DNA of 39,315 nt from Ramlibacter sp. (GTDB lineage: Bacteria; Pseudomonadota; Gammaproteobacteria; Burkholderiales; Burkholderiaceae_C), in assembly GCA_028292245.1 (NCBI GenBank), contig JAQGMS010000074.1:1-39315 (forward strand), written 5' to 3'. Below the pieces are notes generated by a model. The model did no database searches. It had not been told where the DNA came from and saw nothing but the letters and a program-made list of their open reading frames with translations. Made by a program: the position numbers and the translations under genes. Positions 1 through 11,500 of the stretch are shown in pieces (within the stretch, counting starts at the first letter, position 1; every line of letters starts with the position of its first letter).

Positions 1-2552
<2,552 letters not shown>

Positions 2553-2626
2553 CTTGTGTGTTCGGTTCGTGCGCGCCGGCCGGCGGCGCCGGGCGCACGT
2601 AAATGCTTGATTCAGCTGAGCTTTTG

Positions 2627-2632
2627 ATTATA
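2627..2632 (-). promoter_or_regulatory. Candidate -10 box for alaS
   Basis: Read on the minus strand this is TATAAT, a perfect sigma-70 -10 hexamer, 75 nt upstream of the alaS start. No good -35 match sits 16-18 nt further upstream. The rest of 2553-2744 holds only the shared upstream region of the divergent MHYT gene. Confidence 0.45.
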
Positions 2633-2744
2633 AGTTTCGGGGAGGGCGGTTGCCCATGGCAGGGCTTCTGTGCATGTCAATGGGACATTTCCCTTCCTTC
2701 TGCCCCAGCGCCTGGCGTCCAATGGCGTCACAGGGGGGCATTCC

Positions 2745-3533
2745 ATGGTTTTCAACATCGGGGACGTGCTGCGCCCGCAATACGACACCTATTTCGTGGT
2801 CGCTTCGTACATCATTTCCGTGGTGGGCTCTTTCATCGCGCTCTACCACGCCCGATACATGTACCGCGAGGACGGCTCGCTCAACCGGTCGATGGCGTTC
2901 GGTGCCGCGCTGGCCCTGGGCGGTGTCGGCATCTGGACCATGCACTTCGTCGGAATGATCGGCTACCAATTGCCCCTGCGCGTGACCTACGACGGCTTCT
3001 GGACCCTGTTGTCGCTGGTCGCAGCGGTCGCCATCGCCGGGATCGCCTTGGTCCTGGCAGGCGGCAAGGGCAAATTCAGCAGGACGGGCTGGCTGGCCGG
3101 CAGCCTGCTGGCGGGTGCCGGCGTCTGCGTGATGCACTACATGGGCATGTATGCGATGCACCTGCGTGCCGACATGACACTGAACGTGCCGACGGTGCTG
3201 GCCTCGTTCGTCATCGCCGTCACCGCCTCGGCGGCCGCCTTGTGGCTCGCCTTCAACGTCGTCAAGGGTTTTCACCGCGTCGCCGCGGCATTGGTGATGG
3301 GGCTGGCGGTTTGCGCGATGCACTACACGGGCATGTCGGCGGCGCGATTCATCTGCACCGACAGCAGCACGGCACCACTGTGGTCCATCGGCGGCGCCTA
3401 CCTGCCGCAAGCCGTGTTCAGCCTCAGCGGATTGGCCCTTGTGTTCCTGGCCTGGAACCTGCTGGGGGAGCTGGGCCGACAGGAGATGGCGGAAGGCAGC
3501 GCCGCGCAGGACTCGGTCTTGCGAGGTTCCTGA
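2745..3533 (+). CDS. MHYT-domain integral membrane protein
   Basis: A 262-residue polytopic membrane protein made almost only of an MHYT sensor domain. Three signature motifs are visible: MHFVGM (66-71), MHYMGM (130-135) and MHYTGM (192-197), each at a membrane-helix boundary. About seven hydrophobic segments can be counted. MHYT domains are proposed to bind copper and sense a diatomic gas, and usually sit at the N-terminus of GGDEF/EAL or histidine-kinase proteins. Here no output domain follows; the protein ends about 20 residues after its last helix. The ATG at 2745 is preferred over an in-frame ATG at 2670 because a purine-rich AGGGGGG lies just upstream and the protein then begins as the family does. 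The ligand is unknown. Confidence 0.88.
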   Translation: MVFNIGDVLRPQYDTYFVVASYIISVVGSFIALYHARYMYREDGSLNRSMAFGAALALGGVGIWTMHFVGMIGYQLPLRVTYDGFWTLLSLVAAVAIAGIALVLAGGKGKFSRTGWLAGSLLAGAGVCVMHYMGMYAMHLRADMTLNVPTVLASFVIAVTASAAALWLAFNVVKGFHRVAAALVMGLAVCAMHYTGMSAARFICTDSSTAPLWSIGGAYLPQAVFSLSGLALVFLAWNLLGELGRQEMAEGSAAQDSVLRGS

Positions 3534-3556
3534 GGTTGTTGTTGCAGGCCCAGAGT

Positions 3557-3586
3557 TGTCATTGCGGGCTTGACCCGCAATCCATG
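3557..3586. repeat. REP-like hairpin, copy 1 (TTGCGGG family)
   Basis: TTGCGGG and CCCGCAA form a perfect 7-bp stem around the loop CTTGA, flanked by GTCA on one side and TCCATGG on the other. The same unit recurs inverted at 16176-16206 and, with one loop change, at 33239-33266. It lies between the MHYT gene and tRNA-Gly and could also act as a weak transcription stop. Confidence 0.75.
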
Positions 3587-3626
3587 GCCGCCAATCACCA
3601 TCTTGTAGAATCCATTCGCCGATCGC

Positions 3627-3700
3627 GCGGGTGTAGTTCAATGGTAGAACGGCAGCTTCCCAAGCTTTAGACGTGGGTTCGATTCCCATCACCCGCTCCA
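3627..3700 (+). tRNA. tRNA-Gly, anticodon CCC, copy 1
   Basis: A 74-nt cloverleaf with encoded CCA. The acceptor arms GCGGGTG/CACCCGC pair perfectly, the D stem is GTTC/GAAC, the anticodon loop TTCCCAA gives CCC, and the T loop is TTCGATT. The anticodon stem GCAGC/GCTTT carries a C-U mismatch at 28:42 and a G-U at 27:43, also present in copy 2. The 3' end overlaps the last 12 nt of the convergent PcfJ-like gene. Copy 2 at 26044-26117 differs at two bases. Confidence 0.95.
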
Positions 3701-4990
3701 GTCCCTCAAAGTGGCGCGCACCTCATCCATCAGCGCGTACACCCCTCTATCGCAGACGTCCCGGTTGAACCTGCCCTTGCAGTCGCCCCAGTGCCAACGG
3801 TGGCCGTCGCTTGCGTGGTGGAAAGACATCGTCGCCACCCGCTCACCACCCGGCCCGCGCACGCTCAGCGCCAGAAACTCGCCAGCAACACACCGGGATA
3901 CGTAGTCGGCGATGCAGTGCCTCATGGCCGCGCCCTCCGTCCACAGGTCTTGGCTGTTGGAGATCGGCACCGCCAGCATGGCCCCCCACTCGAGGTAGTC
4001 GAACGGCACCGGCCACTCCACGAGCGGGCCCGGCACACGGCCGGTCTCGCGCCGCCACGCGCGCTCGATGGCGCCCCAACCCGCCCGGCGCTGGTTGACA
4101 TCGGGCAGCCACCCGCGGCGGATCGCCCAAAACGCCGCGCGCCGGAAGATGGAGAGCATGAAGTAATCCCTGTCGGCCTTGGTGTCGATGCGTTCATAGT
4201 GGCGCCAGGCGCTCTCCAGCAACCAGCCGCTGCCTTCCAGCATCTCGTTGGCGTCCGTCACTTCTTCGGCGAACTGGCCGACGTAGGCGCTGAACAAGTC
4301 ATCCGGGACAAAGGCAGGCCCCAATTCTGCAAGCGCATTGACCAGCGAAATTGACCAACCCAGCGCCGCCAGGCTGCCCGGCTCGTAAGGTGAATCGGGC
4401 AACCGGTTGCGCACGATCCAACGCCACCCCGCCGCAGTCAGCCCGGCAGCCAGCCACTCGCGCCGCAAGTCGCGCAGCCCGCCCATCGGTTGCGAAGCCA
4501 GTTCATCCTGCAGAACGTCGGCAAATACAGCGAGGTGCGGCGCATGCACCCGCAATTCCGCATGCAGCCGCGCGCGCGCGTCGAGCAGCTGGCGCAACGG
4601 CTTGGCCCGCCGCCACACGCGCATGAAACACGCGCCGCGGCCATCGCGGTTCTGGTACAGCGCCAGCGTTTGCGCGCGCAGCAGCAAGTCGGGCAAGACG
4701 GCCCGCCCCTCGCGAAGCAGCGGCCCGTCGGCGCGAGGCAGCTCTTCCCGCGCAAACACCCGATGCCATTCCGACAATGCCGCGCCCCACAAGCCGAACG
4801 CCTCGCCCAGCATCTGAAAGGCGCGCACGGCCTCGCGTTCGCCCGCCGTCTGGCCATGCAGTCCGTTCGCGTCGACGGGCAAGTCGAACAGCCCTGGCGA
4901 ACGCGCATGCGAGCCGATGCGCGCTGCCTCGCGGGCGAAGCGGTTGCCGCGGCCCAACAGCGCGGGGTGATGGATCGTCGAGTGCCGCAC
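3689..4990 (-). CDS. PcfJ-like domain protein
   Basis: A 433-residue cytoplasmic protein of unknown function. The C-terminal third carries a PcfJ-like signature: AMRHCIADYVSRCVAGEF followed by LALSVRGPGGERVATMSF. The N-terminal two thirds are rich in Arg, Leu and Trp with no domain I recognise. PcfJ proteins are common on mobile elements and their biochemical role is not established. The GTG start at 4990 is chosen because AAGGAG, part of the stop region of the preceding VWA gene, sits 9 nt upstream and only 6 nt separate the two genes, so they are almost certainly co-transcribed. The stop codon lies inside the 3' end of tRNA-Gly on the other strand. The domain call rests on motif resemblance only. 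Confidence 0.72.
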   Translation of the reverse strand: MRHSTIHHPALLGRGNRFAREAARIGSHARSPGLFDLPVDANGLHGQTAGEREAVRAFQMLGEAFGLWGAALSEWHRVFAREELPRADGPLLREGRAVLPDLLLRAQTLALYQNRDGRGACFMRVWRRAKPLRQLLDARARLHAELRVHAPHLAVFADVLQDELASQPMGGLRDLRREWLAAGLTAAGWRWIVRNRLPDSPYEPGSLAALGWSISLVNALAELGPAFVPDDLFSAYVGQFAEEVTDANEMLEGSGWLLESAWRHYERIDTKADRDYFMLSIFRRAAFWAIRRGWLPDVNQRRAGWGAIERAWRRETGRVPGPLVEWPVPFDYLEWGAMLAVPISNSQDLWTEGAAMRHCIADYVSRCVAGEFLALSVRGPGGERVATMSFHHASDGHRWHWGDCKGRFNRDVCDRGVYALMDEVRATLRDWSG

Positions 4991-4996
4991 CGGCCC

Positions 4997-6355
4997 TTAC
5001 TCCTTGCGCCCCTTCCCCTCCGACGCCTTACGCCGCAGGAACGCCGGCACCTCCTTCGCATTCGTCTCGTCGCCCCCATAGGCTGCCTCGGCGGATGCGA
5101 CCACGCGCGTGTACAGGCGATCGCTGCTGTAGTGCATTTCCTTGGACGCCATTTCGGCGTTCCGCGCCAGCAGCTCGCGCAGCCGCTCGAGCTTCTCGGC
5201 GAGCCAGGGATGATCGGCCACCTGGCTCTCCAGCCGCGCAAGGCGTTGCTTCGCCTGCTCGACATCGCCTTGCTGGATCAGCGTGCGCGCGTCGGCGGAC
5301 GCGTCGGCAAACTCCACCTCCTTCAGCCGCCGCGCGACCAGCTCGTCTTGCGGCAATGCCGCGAACGCCTCCGCCGAGACCACCGGCAGCGCCAGCATCG
5401 GCGACGTGAGCCTTGTCGCGGATGTGGAGGCGTCCTTGCCAACCGCCTCGAAATTCACCGCCAGCAGCGGCCGCGCCACGCCGCCAGACGCAACCTGCGG
5501 GCTCAGGTGCAGCCGCACCAGCAGCCACGACTCAGCGCCCCACGGCAGATCGGCCAGGCCGATCCAGCCGTTGCTGGCCGGGTCCACCGCGCTCAGCGGC
5601 TCGACGATCACGCCCTCGGCCGCCACCAATTTCACGCGCAATTGGCGCAGGAACAATGCTTCGAGCAGCGACAACTCCGTGTCGAAGCTGTCGAACAAAT
5701 CCTCCGCCGTCTGCCCATAGTACTGCTGGCCGCCGCCCGCGCGCGCCATGCCCATCATCAGGTTTTCGTTGAAGCCGTTGCCCAGCCCCACGGTCGTGGT
5801 GCTCACGCCCTTGGCGTGCCACTGCGCGCAATGCCGCGCGATCTCCGCCGGGTCGGTGAGGCCGTGGTTGGCCTGCCCATCGGACAACAGGATCACGCGC
5901 GAAATGGCGCTGCCTTGCCCCGCCTCCAATTGCTGCGCGCCCGCCTGCCAGCCATCGAACAGCGCCGTGTTGCCCCCGCTTTTCACGCCGGCCAGCGCCG
6001 CCTCGATGGCCCGTTTGTGTTCGGCCGGCTGCAGCGGCACGGGCAATTGCACGTCGTGGTCGTACAGCACGACGGCGACCTGGTCCTTGGGCTGCAGCCG
6101 CGCCACGATGTGGCTGACGCAACGCATGGCTTGCCGCAAGGGCTCGCCGTCCATGCTGCCGGAGCGGTCCACCACCAGCGCGAGCCGCAATTGCGAGCGC
6201 GCGGCCGCGGGTGCCTCAGACTCGGGCGGCTGCGCCGGCGCCTGCACGCGCACCAACACCTCGAGCGTGCCACCTGCGGCGGAGACGCCCTGGCGAATGG
6301 GCGTGAGGAGAATGTTGGGGAGGGGCTGGGGGTGGGGTATGTTGGGCTGGTCCAT
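4997..6355 (-). CDS. VWA-domain (von Willebrand factor A) protein
   Basis: A 452-residue protein with a complete VWA metal-ion-dependent adhesion site: DRSGSMDG (D63, S65, S67), the threonine in GGNTALFDG and the aspartate in LLSDGQANHG. Such domains bind a divalent ion and hold protein partners. No signal peptide or membrane helix is seen, so it is probably cytoplasmic. The C-terminal part is alpha-helical and charged (AKQRLARLESQV, LERLRELLARNAEM). The ATG at 6355 is preferred to an in-frame upstream start because AGGA lies 9 nt before it and the conserved leader at 6356-6417 ends there. The PcfJ-like gene follows after 6 nt. Function unknown; the pair may act together. Confidence 0.85.
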   Translation of the reverse strand: MDQPNIPHPQPLPNILLTPIRQGVSAAGGTLEVLVRVQAPAQPPESEAPAAARSQLRLALVVDRSGSMDGEPLRQAMRCVSHIVARLQPKDQVAVVLYDHDVQLPVPLQPAEHKRAIEAALAGVKSGGNTALFDGWQAGAQQLEAGQGSAISRVILLSDGQANHGLTDPAEIARHCAQWHAKGVSTTTVGLGNGFNENLMMGMARAGGGQQYYGQTAEDLFDSFDTELSLLEALFLRQLRVKLVAAEGVIVEPLSAVDPASNGWIGLADLPWGAESWLLVRLHLSPQVASGGVARPLLAVNFEAVGKDASTSATRLTSPMLALPVVSAEAFAALPQDELVARRLKEVEFADASADARTLIQQGDVEQAKQRLARLESQVADHPWLAEKLERLRELLARNAEMASKEMHYSSDRLYTRVVASAEAAYGGDETNAKEVPAFLRRKASEGKGRKE

Positions 6356-6417
6356 GGTGTGTGTTCCTGGAGAGGGGGAACACATCGTGAACCTGGGGAG
6401 GCTCACTGCGAGAGCCT
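6356..6417 (-). promoter_or_regulatory. Conserved 62-nt leader of the VWA gene
   Basis: It starts with the hairpin AGGCTC/GAGCCT (6412-6417 with 6399-6404) and ends at the start codon. A second hairpin near the start, TGTGTTCC pairing with GGAACACA, would bury the AGGA ribosome-binding site. A similar leader of identical length precedes the gene at 7429. The remaining 6418-6553 shows nothing further. Confidence 0.5.
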
Positions 6418-6553
6418 GGGGATAAGCGGGCGTACCAACTCATTGATTTGGGGACGGGGATGTACTCCATTGGCCGCGTCTTTGTTGAATTTCAAATTTA
6501 TGCGGCCAATTGCGCCGGGGCAAGCGAAATCACGCTCGCTCGTGCCGTTTCAC

Positions 6554-7114
6554 TCAGGAAGATCCGGGGGGCGGGGGGTCGCGGACCCCTCGCGCCGCTG
6601 TCAACTCGCTCAGCGTCAGGGCACCATGCGCGCGCAGGATGTGCAACTCAACGGGCGGGCGCTTTCCGCAGCGCACCGCCAGCCTGTCGAGCATCCGCAA
6701 CCACGACTCGCTGTCCGCGCGGTCGTCATCCGTCGGCTCCTCGGGCAGCGCCAGGTGAAAGTGCCTGTAGACGTAGTCGCACTCCGCGAGTTCATAGATC
6801 GTGTCGCCGCCCTCCACGATCGCACAGGGGTTGGCATCGTGCTGCAACAGGAGTTCCAGCACGTCTGGCCTCATGCTGAAGATGGCATCGACCATGGGCC
6901 CGCAAACGCCATCCCCGTCCGGATTGGCCCCAGCGTCCAGCAGCATCCGCACCGTAGGCAAGGGGTCGATCCCGTCCAGACTCGATGAAATCGCTATTGA
7001 CAGCAGGTCCTCACCGCCGTCGTCGGTGGTGTTGGGATCGGCTCCGGCCGCCAAAAGTCGGGCGAGAGCCGCGAGGTCCCCCAATACAACGGCCTGGAAA
7101 ATGTCGCTTGCCAT
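6554..7114 (-). CDS. Ankyrin-repeat protein
   Basis: A 186-residue soluble protein with two to three ankyrin repeats in its first half: IFQAVVLGDLAALARLLAAG with ADPNTTDD, then TVRMLLDAGANPDGDG and VLELLLQHDANPCAIV. Ankyrin repeats mediate protein-protein contacts. The C-terminal half (about 115-186) is unassigned. It follows the DUF4258-like gene with 6 nt between stop and start, so the two form one transcription unit. No signal peptide is seen. The partner is unknown. Confidence 0.82.
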   Translation of the reverse strand: MASDIFQAVVLGDLAALARLLAAGADPNTTDDGGEDLLSIAISSSLDGIDPLPTVRMLLDAGANPDGDGVCGPMVDAIFSMRPDVLELLLQHDANPCAIVEGGDTIYELAECDYVYRHFHLALPEEPTDDDRADSESWLRMLDRLAVRCGKRPPVELHILRAHGALTLSELTAARGVRDPPPPGSS

Positions 7115-7120
7115 TGCCGA

Positions 7121-7429
7121 TCAATGCAAATGTCTGCGCCCCGCGCGATGCGCCGCCGTGATCACCGCCTGGCCCGGCGCCACCACCGCATACACATCGA
7201 AGTAGCGCTCCGCCTGCGCGTACTGCGTGCGCGACAGCACGGACTGCAAACGCCGCCGCGTGCTCTTGTTGACCGACTTCAGCACCGCGCCGTGGCCGTC
7301 GTGGCTGGTCTTGCCGTGCTGGATCAGCAGGCCCAGGAACCAGGCGGGAATGCCGCGCTGCTGCAGGCGCACCGTGGCGTGGTTGGTGAGGCGGAACGGC
7401 GTGACGGTATGGCGGAGGTCTGCTTGCAT
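7121..7429 (-). CDS. Small DUF4258-like protein
   Basis: A 102-residue protein. HATVRLQQRGIPAWFLGLLI followed by QHGKTSHDGHGAVLKSVN resembles DUF4258, a small fold related to RelE/BrnT-type proteins. No toxin activity can be claimed. The ATG at 7429 is preferred over an in-frame start at 7537 because AGGAG lies 6 nt upstream and the leader shared with the VWA gene ends exactly there. It is first in a unit with the ankyrin gene. Catalytic residues were not identified; the family call is tentative. Confidence 0.65.
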   Translation of the reverse strand: MQADLRHTVTPFRLTNHATVRLQQRGIPAWFLGLLIQHGKTSHDGHGAVLKSVNKSTRRRLQSVLSRTQYAQAERYFDVYAVVAPGQAVITAAHRAGRRHLH

Positions 7430-7491
7430 GGTGGGCTCCTGGGGCGGCGGGGAAGTGATCGTGCGCCATGCCAGGCTCAACGGGTGAGCCT
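7430..7491 (-). promoter_or_regulatory. Conserved 62-nt leader of the DUF4258-like gene
   Basis: On the minus strand it opens with the hairpin AGGCTCA/TGAGCCT (7-bp arms at 7485-7491 and 7473-7479, 5-nt loop) and ends at the ATG. The hairpin-to-start distance is 62 nt, identical to the leader at 6356-6417. Shared blocks include CACGAT, TTCCCC and CCAGGA before the start. By hand count about 38 of 62 positions match without gaps. Confidence 0.5.
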
Positions 7492-7540
7492 TCAACGCTG
7501 TGATTCCAGCCAGCCAACCGACATGCCGGCTCAACACGCC

Positions 7541-7559
7541 GAGCTCACAGCGAGAGCTA
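7541..7559. repeat. Degenerate AGGCTC-type hairpin
   Basis: AGCTC and GAGCT arms around ACAGCGA. On the minus strand the core CTCTCGCTGTGAG closely resembles the leader hairpin of the VWA gene (CTCTCGCAGTGAG). It lies about 50 nt upstream of the leader at 7430-7491, between the DUF4258-like gene and the divergent fusion gene at 7624. Confidence 0.4.
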
Positions 7560-7623
7560 TGCGGCCTCTATCGTGAGCGCGACGACAACACCTGGTGGGG
7601 ACCGCGCAGAATCTGGTGACCGC

Positions 7624-8505
7624 ATGACAGATGACCAACCCACCAAGCCACTGGCCCACTATTCCATCATGGCGGAATACGGCGGTGCGTATGCCTGGAT
7701 AAATGTTAGGGGCACTCAGGCACTTGGCCCAATGTGCGCGGACGTCGACGGCTGGCACGGCGACCATCCGATTTCAGATGCCCTGCACAAAGACTTTGCT
7801 GCTTGGCAGGACGAGTTCGAGCGAACTGGCCCCTACATTCATGGCTCCATCAACCGGGACGCTTTCCATGCGCGCGGCCTTGCACTGACCTTCCGACTAA
7901 AGCTTGAGATCGGCGATGTCGCCAGAGTTTTCTACTGCAATGACAGCGCGTCCATGCTGCCGCCACGAGTGGAAGTCCTCCTCGACGGCTCGATCCAGCA
8001 GACCGACCCACCTTGGCGCTATCCAAGGTCGCCGCCCGACTGGTGGCCCACAAAAATGATTTCCGGCGGCCAAACCGGCGTGGACCGGGCTGCATTGGAA
8101 TGGGCCCTGCGGCATGGCGTGGCGCACGGAGGCTGGTGCCCCAAGGGCCGCCTGGCTGCGGACGGGGCCATTCCGGAACGCTTTGCGATGCAGGAAACCG
8201 AATCTGCCGGCTACCGCCAGCGCACGAAGCTCAATGTCCGCGACAGTGACGCGACCTTGATCATCAACATCGGCCCCCTTGGTGGCGGAACACTGTTGAC
8301 CAAGTCCTTCGCGGAGAAGATGACCAAGCCATGCCTCGTTGTCCAACTGGATGAAGCGGCTGGGCCCGAGGCTGCCGATGTCATTGCGCAATGGTTGCAG
8401 GAAAATCGCTTTCAAACGCTTAACCTTGCGGGGCCGAGCGAGGAAAAGCGCCCAATGATATTTGCGATGACGCTGGATGCGTTGAATCGATCGGCGCAAG
8501 GATGA
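7624..8505 (+). CDS. Unknown N-terminal domain fused to a putative molybdenum-carrier (YpsA/LOG-like) domain
   Basis: A 293-residue protein. Residues about 143-250 contain ISGGQTGVDRAALEWAL, then GWCPKGRLAADG and LIINIGPLGGGTLLT. These are the phosphate-binding loops of the putative molybdenum carrier family, a Rossmann-like fold related to YpsA/LOG/DprA. The first 140 residues (starting HYSIMAEYGGAYAWINVRG) match no family I recognise; they are rich in aromatic residues, without a signal peptide. The ATG at 7624 is used; an in-frame GTG at 7573 would add 17 residues and neither has a strong ribosome-binding site. It converges on the nuclease/helicase gene, 10 nt apart. The ligand of the C-terminal domain is not settled for the family. 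Confidence 0.78.
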   Translation: MTDDQPTKPLAHYSIMAEYGGAYAWINVRGTQALGPMCADVDGWHGDHPISDALHKDFAAWQDEFERTGPYIHGSINRDAFHARGLALTFRLKLEIGDVARVFYCNDSASMLPPRVEVLLDGSIQQTDPPWRYPRSPPDWWPTKMISGGQTGVDRAALEWALRHGVAHGGWCPKGRLAADGAIPERFAMQETESAGYRQRTKLNVRDSDATLIINIGPLGGGTLLTKSFAEKMTKPCLVVQLDEAAGPEAADVIAQWLQENRFQTLNLAGPSEEKRPMIFAMTLDALNRSAQG

Positions 8506-8515
8506 ACGTTCCGGA

Positions 8516-11500
8516 TCAAACCCGCCCCACCTCCGCCACCCAACACAACATATTCACCAACGCCATCTGTTCCGGCGTCTGACACTTGATCGCCAGCAAG
8601 GCCGGGTTGGCAATCACGATAGCCAGACACTTGGCCCGTGAAATCGCGACGTTCAGGCGGTTCTTGCTGTACAGGAATTCGATGTTGCGCGGCAAGTCCT
8701 GCTCACTCGATGTAGTCATCGAAGCAATCACCAATTCGGCCTCCTGTCCCTGGAACTTGTCCACGGTACCTACGCGCGCGCCGGCTGGCAGCACGCGTTT
8801 GAGCAGATTGACCTGAACGTTGTAAGGGGCAACAACAAGAATATTGTCCGCGGTCATCGCATGCTCGACTCCATCCCGGTCGGTGTAGCGTTGCTGCAGC
8901 GCACTGGCATAAAGCTCCGAGACTAACGCGGCCTCCTGCTCGCTCCTTTGCGAACATCCCTCGTGCTCGATCGCGGCATGCACGATGCCGGCAGGGCGTA
9001 GCAGCGAATGCGCGCCCTCGCCCAACACCAACATCCGGCGGACATTGCTTGCCTCGGGTTCGAGACGTCCTTCGTACACCGCGTCAGAGATGAAACCGCA
9101 GACACCGGGGTGCATCCGCCAGCTCGTCGCCAAGAAGATGCCGCGAGCGGGCTGGATGGTCGCGGCGCCATCCAACAGGTAGTCCAGCGCGGAATCGCCG
9201 GAGCGGCCTGGGTGCACGCCTTGCACAGGCTGACTCAATTGCATCTGGTCGCCCAGCAGCACGATGTTGCGCGCACAGGTACCTGCCCCTAACAAATTGG
9301 CGAGCGCAACTTGGCCGGCCTCGTCGATAAACAAGGCGTCGAATTGCTGATCCGCCCTAGGATCGGAAAATAGCCATGCCGTCCCTGCAACAAGTGGCGC
9401 CCCGGAGCCCAAGACGTCTCCGGCATCCGCGATGTTGTCGACTCCGCCGATAGGGTCGTCAAACTCCGTATCTGGCTTGCCCGCGGTGGATTTCTTCACG
9501 GCGTCGAAGTGCGCGCCTTGCTCGCGTGCCGCTTTCATCACGCCAGCCAATAGGTTATTGATCGCTTTGTGACTGTTGGACATGATCCCGACCCGCCAGC
9601 CCTTTGCAACCAGGCTGACGATCATGCGCGAGCCGGTATATGTCTTGCCCGATCCGGGCGGGCCTTGCACATAGAGGCTCGTCTGGTCCATGGCTTGCGC
9701 TGCGGCGATGCTGCCGCCCACCAGATCCGGTCCGACACCCATGACCGGCTGACCCGGCGCCCAGCCGGTCAATCGCGGTGGCTCGCGCAGGAGCAACCGC
9801 TCCAGCGCCAAGTACCTGCCATCCCGTGCAATGAGGCTGTCGGCGAAGCGATACAGCGCGTTGACCAGCACGGCCGACTGAATCGGCCCCGTCGGCCCGA
9901 TACTCAGACGGGGAGGCAACGGCTCTTTCTTTGGCCCGAGTGTCAGCTGCACACGACGCAAGCCCTCGTCGAAGTCAAGCTTGCCAATGCCCTCCCCGGT
10001 GTCGGTGCGCGTGCAGCCGTCTCCATGGGCCAGCTTGGTTTCCTGTTCCGGCGCCAGATATGTGTACCGCGTCGACTTCTTCACCGGCTCCGGTGGCTTA
10101 GTCAGGTCAAGCGTTAACGCGGCCAGGCACTCCGGGTCCTCCAGCAGCTCGTCCTCCGTCATGTCCATACGTGCGAACAGCTCCCACCAGGCTGGCTTCT
10201 CGGCGCGGCGGTGAAAGTCGAGCAACTGATAGGTCAGCTCCGAGGCGCATTGGGCAATCGACCACTGGGATTGATCAGCCGGCAACGTATTCACCAGCCG
10301 CTCACGGTAAGGGATCAGGCGTTGTTCAGCCTGCTGCGCGCGCGTCAAACCGGCGGCCTCGCCACCATCCTCCGCTGCCACCTCTTGGTCGTCTGTTTTC
10401 CACACCACCCCGTCGGGCCGCAGGGTCAGCAGCCAATCGCGCAACTGCAAAGTGGAATCCACGTCGTCGCGGTTGTAGTCCTCGATATCCTGCAACAACT
10501 GCGCATCCTTCGTTTCGCGCCAGCGCTCGTAGTACACGATGCTGGCGCCGGCGTTCTGCACATCACCCTCACGCGCCGGGCGGTAGAAGTGCTCCACGTA
10601 TTTGATTGAATAGCTCGGCTCGGAGATGCGGATGCCTTCGCCCACGACCTTGTACAAGTCCACCAGCACGCCCTCGCGCAGCAGGTTGTCCACCTCCACC
10701 TCGCGCGTGGCGTGCATGCTGGCCAGTCTTTTGAGCGCCGTCTCCTCATAGTGCGCGTAGTGGTAGATGTGCGCACCTGGGTGCTCTCGACGGCGCTGAG
10801 TGACGAAGTCCATGAACTGCTCGAACGCCAGCCGTTCTTCGGCCCGGCTGTGGGCCCAGAAGGGGCGGAATGTCCACACACCGTCTTGCGTAAGACCAAC
10901 GCCAAACAGGTATTCCAGCCCATCCACCTCCAACGGATCGCCTTCCATGTCAAAGAACATGTCACCGGCGTCAGCTTGTGGCAGGCGATAGAAGCCGCGG
11001 CGCGCCTCCGGATCTAACGGAAGGACGAGAGCCTTTCGCTCGCCAGTGCGGCGGGCGTACTCCTGCAGAGAGGCTTGGGACTGGAGCTTGGCCAGCGTGT
11101 CCGCGTGTAGCCGCGGGATAGCGGTCGCCGGAGGGAGCGCGGCCAGCTGAGCCATTGTCTCGACGCTTGCCTCTTGCAGTTTGACGTACTGCGTGCGGCG
11201 GATATCGGCCACTTGGCACAGATGGTCATCGGCCAAGCGTTGGGCCTCACAGCGCTCGCGCCAGTGACATAGATCGCAATGGGCGCAGGGCAGCGGATAA
11301 GTGTCGGGCCCAGCGCCGGCGACCAAGGCTCCTATCCGCGCCTGAAAGCGCGCCAAAAGCGCGCGAAAGTAGTGCATGTAGTCCGCGCTAAGGAAAGCCC
11401 GCTCGGTTTGATCTCCCAGCACCACATGCATCAGGCGCGGCTCGGCGCCCTGAGCCACGGCCAGAAGCTGGCTGTAGAAGGCGAGCTGCACCAGGAATTT

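Noticed and set aside
4490..6988. 832-residue open frame on the plus strand
   Set aside because: Runs antisense through the PcfJ-like, VWA and ankyrin genes. Composition is typical of a shadow frame.
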